From contig NZ_BBWH01000031.1 of assembly GCF_001463705.1 (NCBI RefSeq), positions 120,870 through 184,869 on the forward strand: a DNA stretch of 64,000 nucleotides, in the 5' to 3' direction. The position numbers and the translations under genes are program-made. Shown in pieces: positions 7,794-16,414 of this stretch; the stretch's first letter is position 1; each line of letters opens with the position of its first letter. Source of the stretch: Aureimonas sp. AU12 (GTDB lineage Bacteria > Pseudomonadota > Alphaproteobacteria > Rhizobiales > Rhizobiaceae). The notes beneath the pieces were generated by a model. It searched no databases. It worked only from the letters and a program-made list of their open reading frames with translations, and was not told the DNA's origin.

Positions 7794-8852
7794 ATGCGTA
7801 TCTTGATCGCGACCGATGCAGGAGAGCCGCAGATGAACGGCGTCGTGCGGGTGTTCGGCATCACCGCCGAGCGGCTGCGCGGCTTCGGCCACGAGGTGGA
7901 GATCGTCGGTCCCGACCGCTTTCGGGCGACCCTCCCCGCCCCCGGCTATCCCGAGGTGCGCCTGGCCGTGGCGCCCGGCCGGCGGCTGGCCGAGATCATC
8001 GAGGCGTTCCGGCCCGATGCCATCCACGTGCCGGTTGAGGGTCCGATCGGGCTTGCCGCCCGGCGCTACTGCCGGATTCGCGGCCTGCCCTTCACCACCT
8101 CGTTCCACACCCGCTTCGGCGACTATTTCGCCAAGCGCGTCGGCGGAGGGTCGCGCCTCGCCTATGCGGCGCAGCGCTGGTTTCACAATGGCGGCGACGG
8201 CTTCATGGTGCAGACCGACACGCTGGAGCGCGAGCTCGGCACACGCGGCTTTCGCAACATCCGCCGCTGGGGCCGGGCCGTCGACACCGAGTTCTTCCGG
8301 CCCTGGCGCGACGATCCCGCCTTCGATCTCGACTTCCTCGCCCTGCAGCGACCGATCTTCCTCTATCTCGGCCGCGTCTCGCCGGAGAAAAACCTCGAAG
8401 GTTTCCTTTCGCTCGACCTGCCGGGCTCGAAGGTCGTGGTGGGCGACGGGCCGGCGCTCGATCCCTTGCGCGCCCGGTTCCCCGACGCGCATTTCCTCGG
8501 TCGGCGCACCGGCACTGACGTCGGCCGGCATTTCGCGGCCGCCGACGTCTTCGTCTTTCCCTCGCGTTTCGAGACCTTCGGCCTCGTGGTGCTGGAGGCG
8601 CTGGCGTCGGGCACGCCGGTCGCCGCCCTCCCCGTGCCCGGCCCGCTCGACATCCTCGGCGACGCGCCCCACGCGGTCCTCTCCGAGGACCTGCGCGACG
8701 CCGCACTGAAGGCCCTCTCGATCGATCGCGCCGGCTGCCGGCGCTTTGCAGAAGGCTTCTCGTGGGAGCGCTGCACCCGCGAGTTCGAATCCCATCTCGT
8801 GCCGATCCCGCCCGCGGTCTGGGACGTCATGCCCGAGCGCCGCCGCCGCTAG
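7794..8852 (+). CDS. GT4-family glycosyltransferase, candidate glycolipid (sulfolipid) synthase
   Basis: 352-residue GT-B enzyme. The N-terminal domain begins MRILIATDAGEPQMNGVVRV, whose Q-x-NGVV loop is typical of SqdX and the alphaproteobacterial Agt glycolipid synthases, followed by FHTRFGDYFAKRVGG. The C-terminal nucleotide-binding domain holds FLYLGRVSPEKNLEGFLSLD and the EX7E-type motif FPSRFETFGLVVLEALASG. Because sqdB is divergent and adjacent, transfer of sulfoquinovose (or another sugar such as glucuronate) to diacylglycerol is the likely job. Sequence alone does not separate these donors. Confidence is high for the fold and moderate for the lipid acceptor. Confidence 0.85.
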   Translation: MRILIATDAGEPQMNGVVRVFGITAERLRGFGHEVEIVGPDRFRATLPAPGYPEVRLAVAPGRRLAEIIEAFRPDAIHVPVEGPIGLAARRYCRIRGLPFTTSFHTRFGDYFAKRVGGGSRLAYAAQRWFHNGGDGFMVQTDTLERELGTRGFRNIRRWGRAVDTEFFRPWRDDPAFDLDFLALQRPIFLYLGRVSPEKNLEGFLSLDLPGSKVVVGDGPALDPLRARFPDAHFLGRRTGTDVGRHFAAADVFVFPSRFETFGLVVLEALASGTPVAALPVPGPLDILGDAPHAVLSEDLRDAALKALSIDRAGCRRFAEGFSWERCTREFESHLVPIPPAVWDVMPERRRR

Positions 8853-8936
8853 CGCTTGGAGCCCGCGCCAGCGCTTTCAATCACTTGCGTGAAACCCTCA
8901 TGCGATTCCACCTTGGCGGGTGGCGCTCGGCACGCC

Positions 8937-10064
8937 ATGATGCACCCTGGAAACCCTCCACGGAGCTTGGGGCGTCATGCGGGTGAAGCGTTGAACCGAT
9001 CCTCGACCAACCGGGTGCCGACCGGCGGCGCCGACGCGCCGTCGCTGCGCGTCGGCTTTCTTCCCGCGCATAATTTCACGCTCTCGGCGCTGTCGCTCTT
9101 CGTCGATGCGCTGCGGCTGGCCGCCGACGAGGGCGACCGCTCGCGCCCGATCCGCTGCGCCTGGGCGGTCATGGCTTCGACGCCGCAGCCGATCCGCGCC
9201 TCCTGCGGCGTCCAGATCACCCGCACCGCCGGGCTCGGCGACCCCCGCAACTTCGACTATATCGTGGTGGTCGGCGGCCTCCTGCACGGCGGCGAGGCGA
9301 TGGACGAGGCCTCGATCGCCTATCTGAAGTCGGCGGCCCAGGCCGGCGTGCCGCTCGTCGGCGTCTGCACCGGCTCCTTTGTCCTGTCGCGCGCCGGGCT
9401 GATGCGCGGGCGCCGCTGCTGCGTCTCCTGGTATCACCATGCCGATTTCGAGGCGGAGTTCCCCGACCAGACGCCGGACGCGGACCAGCTCTTCGTGGAG
9501 GACCGCGACCGCATCACCTGTGCCGGCGGCTCGGGCGTCGCCGATCTCGCCGCCTTCCTCATCGAGCGCCATGTCGGCGCCGCCGCCGCGCAGAAATGCC
9601 TCCACGTCCTGCAGATGCAGAACGCTCGTGCCGGCAGCGACGCCCAGCCCCATGCCGGCCCCGGCTCGGGCGGCGACGACCGGGTGCGCCGCGCCATCCT
9701 CCTGATGGAGCAGCACGTCGCCGAGCCGCTCTCGGTCGAGGCGATCGCGACGCGCCTCCAGCTCTCCTCGCGCCAGCTCGAACGCCTCTTCGCCGAGACG
9801 CTCGGCCAGAGCCCGGCGGTGGCCTATCGCGAGTTGCGCCTCGCCTATGCGCACCGCCTGCTGCAATCCACGAAGAAGAGCGTCACCGACATCGCCGTCG
9901 AGGCCGGTTTTTGCGACGGGGCGCATTTCGCCCGCCAGTTCCGCTCGCATTTCGGCTTCGCCCCGCGCGACGTGCGCGTCGCCGAACCCGCCCGCCTGCC
10001 GAAAAAGGCGGCACCCGTGCGGCGCGAGCTTGCGCAGCGCGAGGCCGATTTCATCGCCGGCTGA
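8937..10064 (+). CDS. GlxA/GbdR-like transcriptional regulator (DJ-1/PfpI-like domain plus AraC-type HTH)
   Basis: About 375-residue regulator. The N-terminal DJ-1-like sensor domain includes LRVGFLPAHNFTLSALSLFV, DYIVVVGGLLHGGEAMDE and GVCTGSFVLSRAGLMRGRRC, where the nucleophile-elbow Cys is kept. The C-terminal AraC domain holds SVEAIATRLQLSSRQLERLF and DIAVEAGFCDGAHFARQFRS. It stands just upstream of proVWX and an ethanolamine-type permease, as GbdR, the glycine-betaine-responsive regulator of choline and carnitine catabolism, does functionally in pseudomonads. The start is uncertain: paired ATGs at 8937/8940 were used, but a TTG near 8991 is possible. Confidence 0.85.
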   Translation: MMHPGNPPRSLGRHAGEALNRSSTNRVPTGGADAPSLRVGFLPAHNFTLSALSLFVDALRLAADEGDRSRPIRCAWAVMASTPQPIRASCGVQITRTAGLGDPRNFDYIVVVGGLLHGGEAMDEASIAYLKSAAQAGVPLVGVCTGSFVLSRAGLMRGRRCCVSWYHHADFEAEFPDQTPDADQLFVEDRDRITCAGGSGVADLAAFLIERHVGAAAAQKCLHVLQMQNARAGSDAQPHAGPGSGGDDRVRRAILLMEQHVAEPLSVEAIATRLQLSSRQLERLFAETLGQSPAVAYRELRLAYAHRLLQSTKKSVTDIAVEAGFCDGAHFARQFRSHFGFAPRDVRVAEPARLPKKAAPVRRELAQREADFIAG

Positions 10065-10073
10065 CGGCGCCCG

Positions 10074-10088
10074 ACCTCGAATCGAGGT
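10074..10088. promoter_or_regulatory. Palindrome between the GbdR-like gene and proV
   Basis: Seven-base arms ACCTCGA and TCGAGGT flank a single central base, 10 bases after the regulator stop and 74 bases before the first ATG assigned to proV. It could be an operator for the local regulator or a small hairpin. AraC-type regulators usually bind direct repeats, which weakens the operator reading. Confidence 0.3.
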
Positions 10089-10161
10089 TGTGTCGGCTTT
10101 CTACCGGCACGTGACGCGAAACACATCGTCAGCCTTCGGGTGAGCGCGCACGATCAAGGGC

Positions 10162-11610
10162 ATGATGCCGCAGGTGCATGCCGCACCATCCTTCAGGGAG
10201 GATCATCCGATCTCGACAGCGACGACGCCCTCCGCCCCCGTGACGATCGCCGCCGTCGCGCAAAGCCCGGCTTCCGGCGCCATGCCGCGCGAGCGCATCC
10301 GCATCCGTGAGGTCGTCAAGCTCTTCGGCGAGGACGAGGCGGACGCCCTCAAGCTCCTGCGCGAGGGCGTCGGCAAGGACGAGATCCTCAAGCGCTCGGG
10401 CGCCGTGCTCGGCCTCGACCGCGTCTCCTTCTCCGTCAACGAGGGCGAGATTCTCGTGGTGATGGGCCTGTCGGGGTCCGGCAAGTCGACCATGCTGCGC
10501 TGCCTCAACCGGCTGGTGGAGCCGACCGCCGGCTCGATCCTCGTCGACGGCACCGAGGTCACCGCGCTGTCGCCCAAAGCCCTCCTTGAGTTCCGCCGCG
10601 CCAAGTTCGGCATGGTGTTCCAGCATTTCGCCCTGTTTCCCAACCGCACGATCGCCGAGAACGTCGAGTACGGGCTGGAGGTGCAGGGCATGGCCAAGCC
10701 GCGGCGCCGCGACAAGGCGATGGCCGCGATCGAGCTCGTCGGCCTCAAGGGCTGGGACGCGAAATATCCGCGCGAGCTCTCGGGCGGCATGCAGCAGCGG
10801 GCGGGCCTTGCCCGGGCGCTGGCCGTGGATGCCGACATCCTCCTGATGGACGAGGCCTTCTCGGCGCTCGATCCGCTCATCCGCCGCGACATGCAGGACG
10901 AACTGCGCACCCTGCAGGCGACCTTGAAGAAGACCGTGGTCTTCGTCAGTCACGATCTCGACGAGGCCATTCATCTGGGCGGTCGCATCGTGCTGATGAA
11001 GGACGGCGCCATCGTTCAGACCGGCTATCCCGAAGAGATCCTGCTCGATCCCCAGGGCGACTACGTGCGCCGCTTCGTCGAGCATATCGACGTCTCCTCC
11101 GTGATCACGCTCGGGCGCCTCGTCGGCGCCCGCCAGCCGCGCCTGCACGAGGCGGCGCTCGGCGCCGACGCGCTGGGCCTCATCGAGGGCGGCGCGGGCG
11201 AGAGCTTCGTCGTCACCTGCGACCGCGACATGCCGATCGGGCGCGTCAGGCGCGAGCGCCTGTCCGACGCCGCCTCGCGCGCCCGCCGTCTCGACGCGCT
11301 GATGGATCGCGGCATCGCACGGGCGCGCTCCACCGACGTTCTCAAATCCGTGCTGCCGCTGCTGGCCGACGAGCCCGCCGGCGTCGCGGTGGTGGACGAG
11401 GCCGGACGCTTCCTCGGCCTCCTCACCCGCGAGACCGCACTGCGCGCGCTGGGCGGCGCCGATCCCGGCTCCCTGGGGTCCGCACCGGCCGCTTCGTCCT
11501 TCTCCCTTCACGCCCCCGCCGTTCCCAGGAGTTCCGCATGGACTGGACCTTCCCCGAGCGATGGAGCATCCCCAAATTCCCGCTGGACGAGCTCTCCGAC
11601 AGCGGCCTGA
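10162..11610 (+). CDS. proV: Glycine betaine/choline ABC transporter ATP-binding protein (ProV/OpuAA family)
   Basis: Cytoplasmic ATPase of a quaternary amine importer. The family-specific N-terminus IREVVKLFGEDEADALKLLR precedes Walker A VVMGLSGSGKSTMLRC, the Q-loop MVFQHFALFPNRT, signature ELSGGMQQRAGLARAL, Walker B ILLMDEAFSALDPLIR and H-loop FVSHDLDEAIHLGG. A tandem CBS region (about 320-440) follows, used for ionic or c-di-AMP sensing in relatives. The start is unclear: ATG 10162 is the longest, ATG 10282 gives a core protein, and the only good ribosome site (AGGGAGG, 10195) faces an in-frame ATC at 10210. The last 24 codons overlap proW by 73 bases. Confidence 0.93.
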   Translation: MMPQVHAAPSFREDHPISTATTPSAPVTIAAVAQSPASGAMPRERIRIREVVKLFGEDEADALKLLREGVGKDEILKRSGAVLGLDRVSFSVNEGEILVVMGLSGSGKSTMLRCLNRLVEPTAGSILVDGTEVTALSPKALLEFRRAKFGMVFQHFALFPNRTIAENVEYGLEVQGMAKPRRRDKAMAAIELVGLKGWDAKYPRELSGGMQQRAGLARALAVDADILLMDEAFSALDPLIRRDMQDELRTLQATLKKTVVFVSHDLDEAIHLGGRIVLMKDGAIVQTGYPEEILLDPQGDYVRRFVEHIDVSSVITLGRLVGARQPRLHEAALGADALGLIEGGAGESFVVTCDRDMPIGRVRRERLSDAASRARRLDALMDRGIARARSTDVLKSVLPLLADEPAGVAVVDEAGRFLGLLTRETALRALGGADPGSLGSAPAASSFSLHAPAVPRSSAWTGPSPSDGASPNSRWTSSPTAA

Positions 11611-12398
11611 CCTGGGCGACCTCGCATCTCAGCGGCCTGACGCGGGCGCTGAGCCGGTTCGTCGCCGGCTGGATCGAGACCGGCACCGACCTTCTCCTCC
11701 TCGTGCCGCCGCCGCTGGTGATCCTCGCCATTGCCGGGCTCGCCTGGTGGGTGGCGGGCCGCCGCGTCGGGCTCGGCGCGCTCATCGGCTTCGCCTTCCT
11801 GTGGAACCTCAGGCTCTGGGATTCGACGATGGAGACGATCGTGCTCGTCACGATCTCGACCGCCGCCGCGCTCGCCATCGGCATTCCCCTCGGCATCGGC
11901 TGCGCCCTCTCGAACCGCACCTGGAAGACCGTCGGCCCGGCGCTCGACATGATGCAGACCATGCCGAGCTTCGTCTATCTCATCCCCGCCATCCCCTTCT
12001 TCGGCCTCGGCGCGGTGTCGGCGGTCTTCGCCACGGTGGTCTTCTCGATGCCGCCGGTGATCCGGCTGACGGCGCTCGGCATCCTCTCGGTGCCGCGCGA
12101 GCTGATCGAGGCCTCGGACGCCTTCGGCACCACGCCGATGCAGAAGCTCGTCAAGGTGCAGCTGCCGCTGGCGCTCCCCACCATCATGGCCGGCATCAAC
12201 CAGACGATCATGCTGGGCCTGTCGATGGTGGTGATCGCCTCGATGATCGGCGCCGGCGGCCTCGGCCGCGAGGTCTGGCGCTCGATCCAGCGCCTCAACG
12301 CCGGCGAGGGCTTCCAGGCCGGCGTCGCCATCGTGATCGTCGCCGTGGTTCTCGACCGGATCACGCAGGCCATGGCCCGCCGCGCCCGCACCGCCTGA
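11538..12398 (+). CDS. proW: Glycine betaine/choline ABC transporter permease (ProW/OpuAB family)
   Basis: 286-residue inner-membrane permease. It starts MDWTFPERWSIPKFPLDE, the usual extended N-terminus of ProW, with CAGGAGTTCCGC upstream as ribosome site. Hydrophobic segments follow, then DMMQTMPSFVYLIPAIPFFG and the cytoplasmic coupling helix EASDAFGTTPMQKLVKVQLP, and INQTIMLGLSMVVIASMIGA and GGLGREVWRSIQRLNAGEGF near the C-terminus, all family signatures. It overlaps the end of proV by 73 bases and is followed by the binding-protein gene after 59 bases, forming one operon. Confidence 0.94.
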   Translation: MDWTFPERWSIPKFPLDELSDSGLTWATSHLSGLTRALSRFVAGWIETGTDLLLLVPPPLVILAIAGLAWWVAGRRVGLGALIGFAFLWNLRLWDSTMETIVLVTISTAAALAIGIPLGIGCALSNRTWKTVGPALDMMQTMPSFVYLIPAIPFFGLGAVSAVFATVVFSMPPVIRLTALGILSVPRELIEASDAFGTTPMQKLVKVQLPLALPTIMAGINQTIMLGLSMVVIASMIGAGGLGREVWRSIQRLNAGEGFQAGVAIVIVAVVLDRITQAMARRARTA

Positions 12399-12457
12399 CC
12401 CCCTCCCTCCTCCCACGCCACCCGATCGACACCTCAACCCCAACCAGAAAGCGTCCC

Positions 12458-13294
12458 ATGCTGAAGATGATCGCCGCAGCCGCCCTCGCCACCGTCGCGA
12501 TGGGCGGCGTCGCTCAGGCCGCCGAGAAGGTGAACCTCGCCTATGTCGAATGGTCCGACGCCGTGGTCGCCACCAACCTTCTGGCCGAGACGCTGAAGGC
12601 CAAGGGCTACGACGTGACGATGACACCGCTCCCGGCCGCCGCCATGTGGCAGGCGGTGGCAACCGGCGAGGCCGACGCGATGGTCGCCGCCTGGCTGCCC
12701 GCCACCCACGCCGCCTATTACGACAAGCTGAAGGACCAGGTCGAGCTGATCGGCCCCAATGTCGAGGGTGCCAAGATCGGTTGGGCCGTGCCCGCCTATG
12801 TCGACATGACCTCGGTGGAGGATCTGAAGTCCAAGGGCGGCGAGGTTGAGAACAAGGTGATCGGCATCGATCCCGGCGCCGGCCTGATGCAGGCCTCCGA
12901 GAAGGCGATCAAGGACTACGATCTCACTTCGGTGAAGCTCGTCGAGGGCTCCGACGCCACGATGACGGCGGCGCTGAAGGACGCGATCGACCGCAAGGAG
13001 CCGATCGTCGTCACCACCTGGACCCCGCACTGGATGTTCGGCCGCTGGGACCTCAAGTATCTCGCCGACCCCAAGGGCTCGTTCGGCGGCGAGGAGAGCG
13101 TCAACACGGTCGCCCGCAAGGATCTCGCCACCGAGATGCCCGAGGTCCACAAGATCCTCGCCAACTTCAAGATCTCGCTCGACGACGAGCAGAAGCTGAT
13201 GCTGGCCAACGAGGAGAAGGGCGCCGACCCCGCCGCCACCGCCAAGGCCTGGATCGCCGCCAACCCCGACAAGGCCGCCGCCTGGACGAAATAA
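12458..13294 (+). CDS. proX: Glycine betaine/choline ABC transporter substrate-binding protein (OpuAC/ProX-like)
   Basis: Periplasmic 278-residue binding protein. The ATG at 12458 opens a signal peptide ending in GGVAQAAE; longer readings in this frame run through proW and are spurious. The mature protein has NLAYVEWSDAVVATNLLAET, the OpuAC opening with one ligand-cage Trp, then WLPATHAAYYDKLKDQVELI and VVTTWTPHWMFGRWDLKYL, the Thr-Trp-x-Pro-His-Trp-Met-Phe motif that supplies further aromatic residues for the quaternary ammonium. The ligand is thus betaine- or choline-like. A strong terminator follows about 30 bases after the stop. Confidence 0.93.
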   Translation: MLKMIAAAALATVAMGGVAQAAEKVNLAYVEWSDAVVATNLLAETLKAKGYDVTMTPLPAAAMWQAVATGEADAMVAAWLPATHAAYYDKLKDQVELIGPNVEGAKIGWAVPAYVDMTSVEDLKSKGGEVENKVIGIDPGAGLMQASEKAIKDYDLTSVKLVEGSDATMTAALKDAIDRKEPIVVTTWTPHWMFGRWDLKYLADPKGSFGGEESVNTVARKDLATEMPEVHKILANFKISLDDEQKLMLANEEKGADPAATAKAWIAANPDKAAAWTK

Positions 13295-13321
13295 GACGGA
13301 TCGACCTCGCGTCTCCAAACG

Positions 13322-13347
13322 AAAGCCGGCCCGCAAGGGCCGGCTTT
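13322..13347 (+). terminator. Rho-independent terminator of the proVWX operon
   Basis: A perfect 11-base stem (AAAGCCGGCCC with GGGCCGGCTTT) closes on a GCAA tetraloop and runs into CTT. It lies 27 bases after the proX stop. Confidence 0.85.
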
Positions 13348-13369
13348 CTTCGTTCGGGGAACCGGGTGG

Positions 13370-13396
13370 ATCGCGCTCCCCCCTGGCGAGCGCGAT
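13370..13396 (-). terminator. Hairpin downstream of the ethanolamine-type permease
   Basis: Arms ATCGCGCTC and GAGCGCGAT pair over a nine-base loop, 25 bases past the permease stop on the minus strand. No U-run follows, so it is a weaker candidate than the proX terminator on the opposite strand. Confidence 0.45.
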
Positions 13397-13420
13397 GGGC
13401 CGGCGCAACCGGCTCGTCGC

Positions 13421-14932
13421 TTATCGGCCAGTCACGACCGCGCCCGGTCCCACCCCGGCCTTGGCGCCGTGCTCCATCGCGAACTCCTCTTCCGGCGAGA
13501 GGATCAGGCGGTGGCGACCCACGACTGCGAAGTAGAGGATGCCGAGCGCGAACCAGAGCGCGACGCCGATGACGCCGGAGCGGTAGATCGGGTCGGAGAG
13601 CTGGAAGAAGATCGTCACCAGCGCGATCGCGATCGTCGCCACCGCGCCAGGCACGCCGAAGGGCGAGCGGTAGGGCCGCTCCATGTTCGGCAGGTTGCGG
13701 CGCAGGAGGATGAAGGACAGGGCCTGTGCGATGTAGGAGCACATGGCGCCGAACACCGCCATGTTGAGAAGCGTGCCGCCGATCGCCGCCGAGCCGCTCT
13801 CGACGCCGAGGATCACGAACAGGCCGAGCATCACGACGAGCCCGACGCAGGCCCCCGCGATCATCGCCGCCACCGGCGTCTTGCGGGCCGAATGGGTGAC
13901 GGAGAGCGCGACGGGGAAGTAGCCGGCGCGCGACAGCGAGTAGATCTGCCGCCCCTGCGCGAAGATGATCGTGTGGAAGGAGGCGACGAGGCCGATGATG
14001 GCGACGAGCGCCAGCAACTTGGCGGTGCCGTCGCCGAAGATCGCCTTGAACCCGTCGAGCAGCGGCTCGGCCGAGGTGCCGAGCGCGAACGAGCCGACAC
14101 CGGGAAGCGAGGGGTTGAGGACGAGGATGCCGAAAGCCGAAAGAATGAGCGTCGCCATGCCCGCCATGATGCCGCGCGGCATGTCGCGCTTGGGATCGAC
14201 CGATTCCTCGGCGGCCAGCGGCAGCTGCTCGATGGCGAGGAAGAGCCACACGGCGAAGGGCAGCGTCGCCAGCGCCCCGGTGATGCCGAAGGGCAGGAAC
14301 GGGCCGTTGCCGCCCTCCAGCTTCGTGCCGTCCGCCGCGATGTCGAGGGCGTTGGCCGAGAAGTCGATGAGCGGGATGGCGAAGAACCAGAACACGGCGA
14401 GGACGGCGAGCGCCATCAGCGTCACCACGAGCGTGACCTTGAAGGAGAGTTCGACGCCGACGATGTTGAGCCCGACGAAGAGGATGTAGCCGCCGATCCA
14501 CCAGACCGGCTGGAAGGCGGCGGGCGTCCCGAAGATCGCGCCGAGATAGGAGCCGATGAAGAAGACGATCACGGCCGGCGTCAGCACGTATTCGACGTTC
14601 TCGCACAGGCCCGTGACGAAGCCGCCCCACGGCCCCATGGCGGTGCGCGCGAAGGAATAGGCCGCGCCGGTGTGCGGCAGGGCCGGGCTCATCTCGGCGA
14701 TCGAGAAGGTCAGGCCGAGATACATGATGGCGATGATGATCGTCGCCACGAACATGCCGCCCCAGCCGCCGGTGGCCAGCCCGAGGTTCCAGCCCGAATA
14801 GTGGCCGGAGATCACCGCCCCGACGCCGAGCGCCCAGAGCGACCAGACGCCGGCATAGGCCCTCAGGCCCCGCTTGGCGAAATAGTCCGCGTCCGCATTC
14901 TTGTAGGCGATGCCGCCTTGCGTCTCTGCCAT
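13421..14932 (-). CDS. APC-family amino acid/amine permease, ethanolamine permease type
   Basis: 503-residue inner-membrane transporter with about 12 hydrophobic segments. The ATG at 14932 is preferred: MAETQGGIAYKNADADYFAK leads into GVWSLWALGVGAVISGHYSG, which holds the unwound helix-1 Gly motif of the APC fold. AEMSPALPHTGAAYSFARTA and FLAIEQLPLAAEESVDPKRD are close to the ethanolamine permease (Eat) group. It sits next to a betaine/choline-type ABC operon and a GbdR-like regulator, which supports an amino-alcohol substrate. No eut catabolic genes are in the window, so the exact substrate remains inferred. Confidence 0.85.
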   Translation of the reverse strand: MAETQGGIAYKNADADYFAKRGLRAYAGVWSLWALGVGAVISGHYSGWNLGLATGGWGGMFVATIIIAIMYLGLTFSIAEMSPALPHTGAAYSFARTAMGPWGGFVTGLCENVEYVLTPAVIVFFIGSYLGAIFGTPAAFQPVWWIGGYILFVGLNIVGVELSFKVTLVVTLMALAVLAVFWFFAIPLIDFSANALDIAADGTKLEGGNGPFLPFGITGALATLPFAVWLFLAIEQLPLAAEESVDPKRDMPRGIMAGMATLILSAFGILVLNPSLPGVGSFALGTSAEPLLDGFKAIFGDGTAKLLALVAIIGLVASFHTIIFAQGRQIYSLSRAGYFPVALSVTHSARKTPVAAMIAGACVGLVVMLGLFVILGVESGSAAIGGTLLNMAVFGAMCSYIAQALSFILLRRNLPNMERPYRSPFGVPGAVATIAIALVTIFFQLSDPIYRSGVIGVALWFALGILYFAVVGRHRLILSPEEEFAMEHGAKAGVGPGAVVTGR

Positions 14933-15070
14933 GCCGGACCTCGATCGACGGGAGCCGGCACGTGTCAGGCGTGCAGCGGCGGGACCCGCAGTCTGCGTCG
15001 CCCCACCTATGACGTCAATTAGAGCAACATCGTTCAATGCCGAATAATCCGGCAATTCGCGATCAGGGGT

Positions 15071-16207
15071 CTAGGCGACCCGCCGCACCGGGGCGGGTTT
15101 GCGCGCCATGCGCGCCGGCTCGGGCTCGGCCGCCATCGTCTGGCCCATCTGGTCGAGCCGCTGGATCGCCTGATTGATCTGCTCGACGCCGACCGTCTGC
15201 TCCCGGCAGGCCGCAGAAATCTCCGAGACCAGCTCCGAGGTGCGGCGGATGTCGGGCACCAGCGAGCGCAGGCTGTTGCCGGCTTCCTCCGAGATCGCGA
15301 GCGTATGGCTGGAGAGGGCACCGATCTCGCCGGCAGCCAACCCCGCCCGCTCGGCGAGCTTGCGCACCTCGGAGGCGACCACGGCAAAGCCCTTGCCATG
15401 CGCGCCCGCACGCGCCGCCTCGATCGCCGCGTTCAAGGCCAGAAGATCGGTCTGGCGGGCAATCTCCTGAACGACCTGCACCTTCTCGGCGATCGTGCGC
15501 ATCGCCTCGACGGACTTGGCGACCGCGTCGCCGCCCTTTTCCGCGCTGACAGCCGCCTGCCCCGCCGTCTTTTCGGTCTGGGCCGCGTTGTCGGCGTTCT
15601 GACGGATGTTGGCGGTCATCTCCTCCATCGCGGCGGAGGCTTCGCCGAGCGAGCGCGCCTGCTCGGCAGCGACCGTCTGGCGCTCGGTCTCCAGCCGCGC
15701 CTTGTCGGCCTGCAGCGCATCGAAATAAGTGGAGACGCCGTAGTCCATGTCGAGAACGGCGAGCTTGACGAGAAGGCCGAGCGTCCCGGCGGCCTCGTGC
15801 GCCCGGCGCTGGCCCATCAGGCTGCGGCCGAGGAGCGAGGGCAGCACGGCGGCGATGACCTCTTCAAGGATGAGGGCGTAGGCGCCGAGATACCAGCGCG
15901 GCTCCAGCCCGATGCGCGCATGCGTGCGCCCGACGCGTTCGACCTCCTCGACATAGGCCTCGTCGATGGCACCGGAGGCGATGCGCGACCAGTGTTTGCC
16001 CTGCGCCGCGCGGGCCGCATCGAGGCGGGTCGGATCCTCGAAGAAGCCGGCGACCGCAGGGGTCTGGCGCAACTGCGCGTAGAAGGCGGTCAGTCCCCGT
16101 TCGACGGCGCCCTCGACGAGCGTCCGATGCGCGGCCATCGAGGCGAGACCCGCATCGTCGATCTGGAGAAAGGCGCGGCGTTCGTCGAGATCGGTCTTGC
16201 GAGTCAT
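15071..16207 (-). CDS. Soluble globin-coupled methyl-accepting chemotaxis protein (HemAT-like aerotaxis transducer)
   Basis: 378-residue cytoplasmic transducer. Residues about 5-165 form a protoglobin sensor: His96 in [19 protein letters not shown] is the proximal haem ligand position, and the Trp-Tyr-x-Gly-x-Tyr that follows is the HemAT signature. A coiled coil (about 175-205) leads to the signalling domain with [20 protein letters not shown] and the hairpin tip [20 protein letters not shown], plus [17 protein letters not shown]. There is no transmembrane segment and no HAMP domain. ATG 16207 was chosen because codons upstream lack family similarity. It probably binds oxygen and signals to a CheA encoded elsewhere. 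Confidence 0.9.
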   Translation of the reverse strand: MTRKTDLDERRAFLQIDDAGLASMAAHRTLVEGAVERGLTAFYAQLRQTPAVAGFFEDPTRLDAARAAQGKHWSRIASGAIDEAYVEEVERVGRTHARIGLEPRWYLGAYALILEEVIAAVLPSLLGRSLMGQRRAHEAAGTLGLLVKLAVLDMDYGVSTYFDALQADKARLETERQTVAAEQARSLGEASAAMEEMTANIRQNADNAAQTEKTAGQAAVSAEKGGDAVAKSVEAMRTIAEKVQVVQEIARQTDLLALNAAIEAARAGAHGKGFAVVASEVRKLAERAGLAAGEIGALSSHTLAISEEAGNSLRSLVPDIRRTSELVSEISAACREQTVGVEQINQAIQRLDQMGQTMAAEPEPARMARKPAPVRRVA

Positions 16208-16371
16208 GGGGGGACAGTCCTGCCTTGGGTACGCCGGAAGCGCGATACGACCCAAGGTTATGTCGTGTAACTTACGACGACCTTGCCAATCCCGTGAACG
16301 ATCAAAAATAGACGTTAGCAGTGCATTCAACGTGCCGCAGGCACCTGAAAGTTCGGTTCGCTTCGATGCCG

Positions 16372-16403
16372 GACGGACCGGCGCTGGTGTGCGCCGGTCC
16401 GTC
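16372..16403 (-). terminator. Hairpin downstream of the small gene at 16415
   Basis: A perfect 13-base stem (GACGGACCGGCGC with GCGCCGGTCCGTC) closes over six bases, 11 bases past the stop codon of the minus-strand small gene. No clear U-run follows, but stem strength and position suit a terminator. Confidence 0.6.
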
Positions 16404-16414
16404 GTTCGTCGTCG

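Noticed and set aside
13469..15022. 517-codon plus-strand frame across the ethanolamine-type permease
   Set aside because: Antisense shadow with Arg/Asp/His-rich composition and no recognisable domain.
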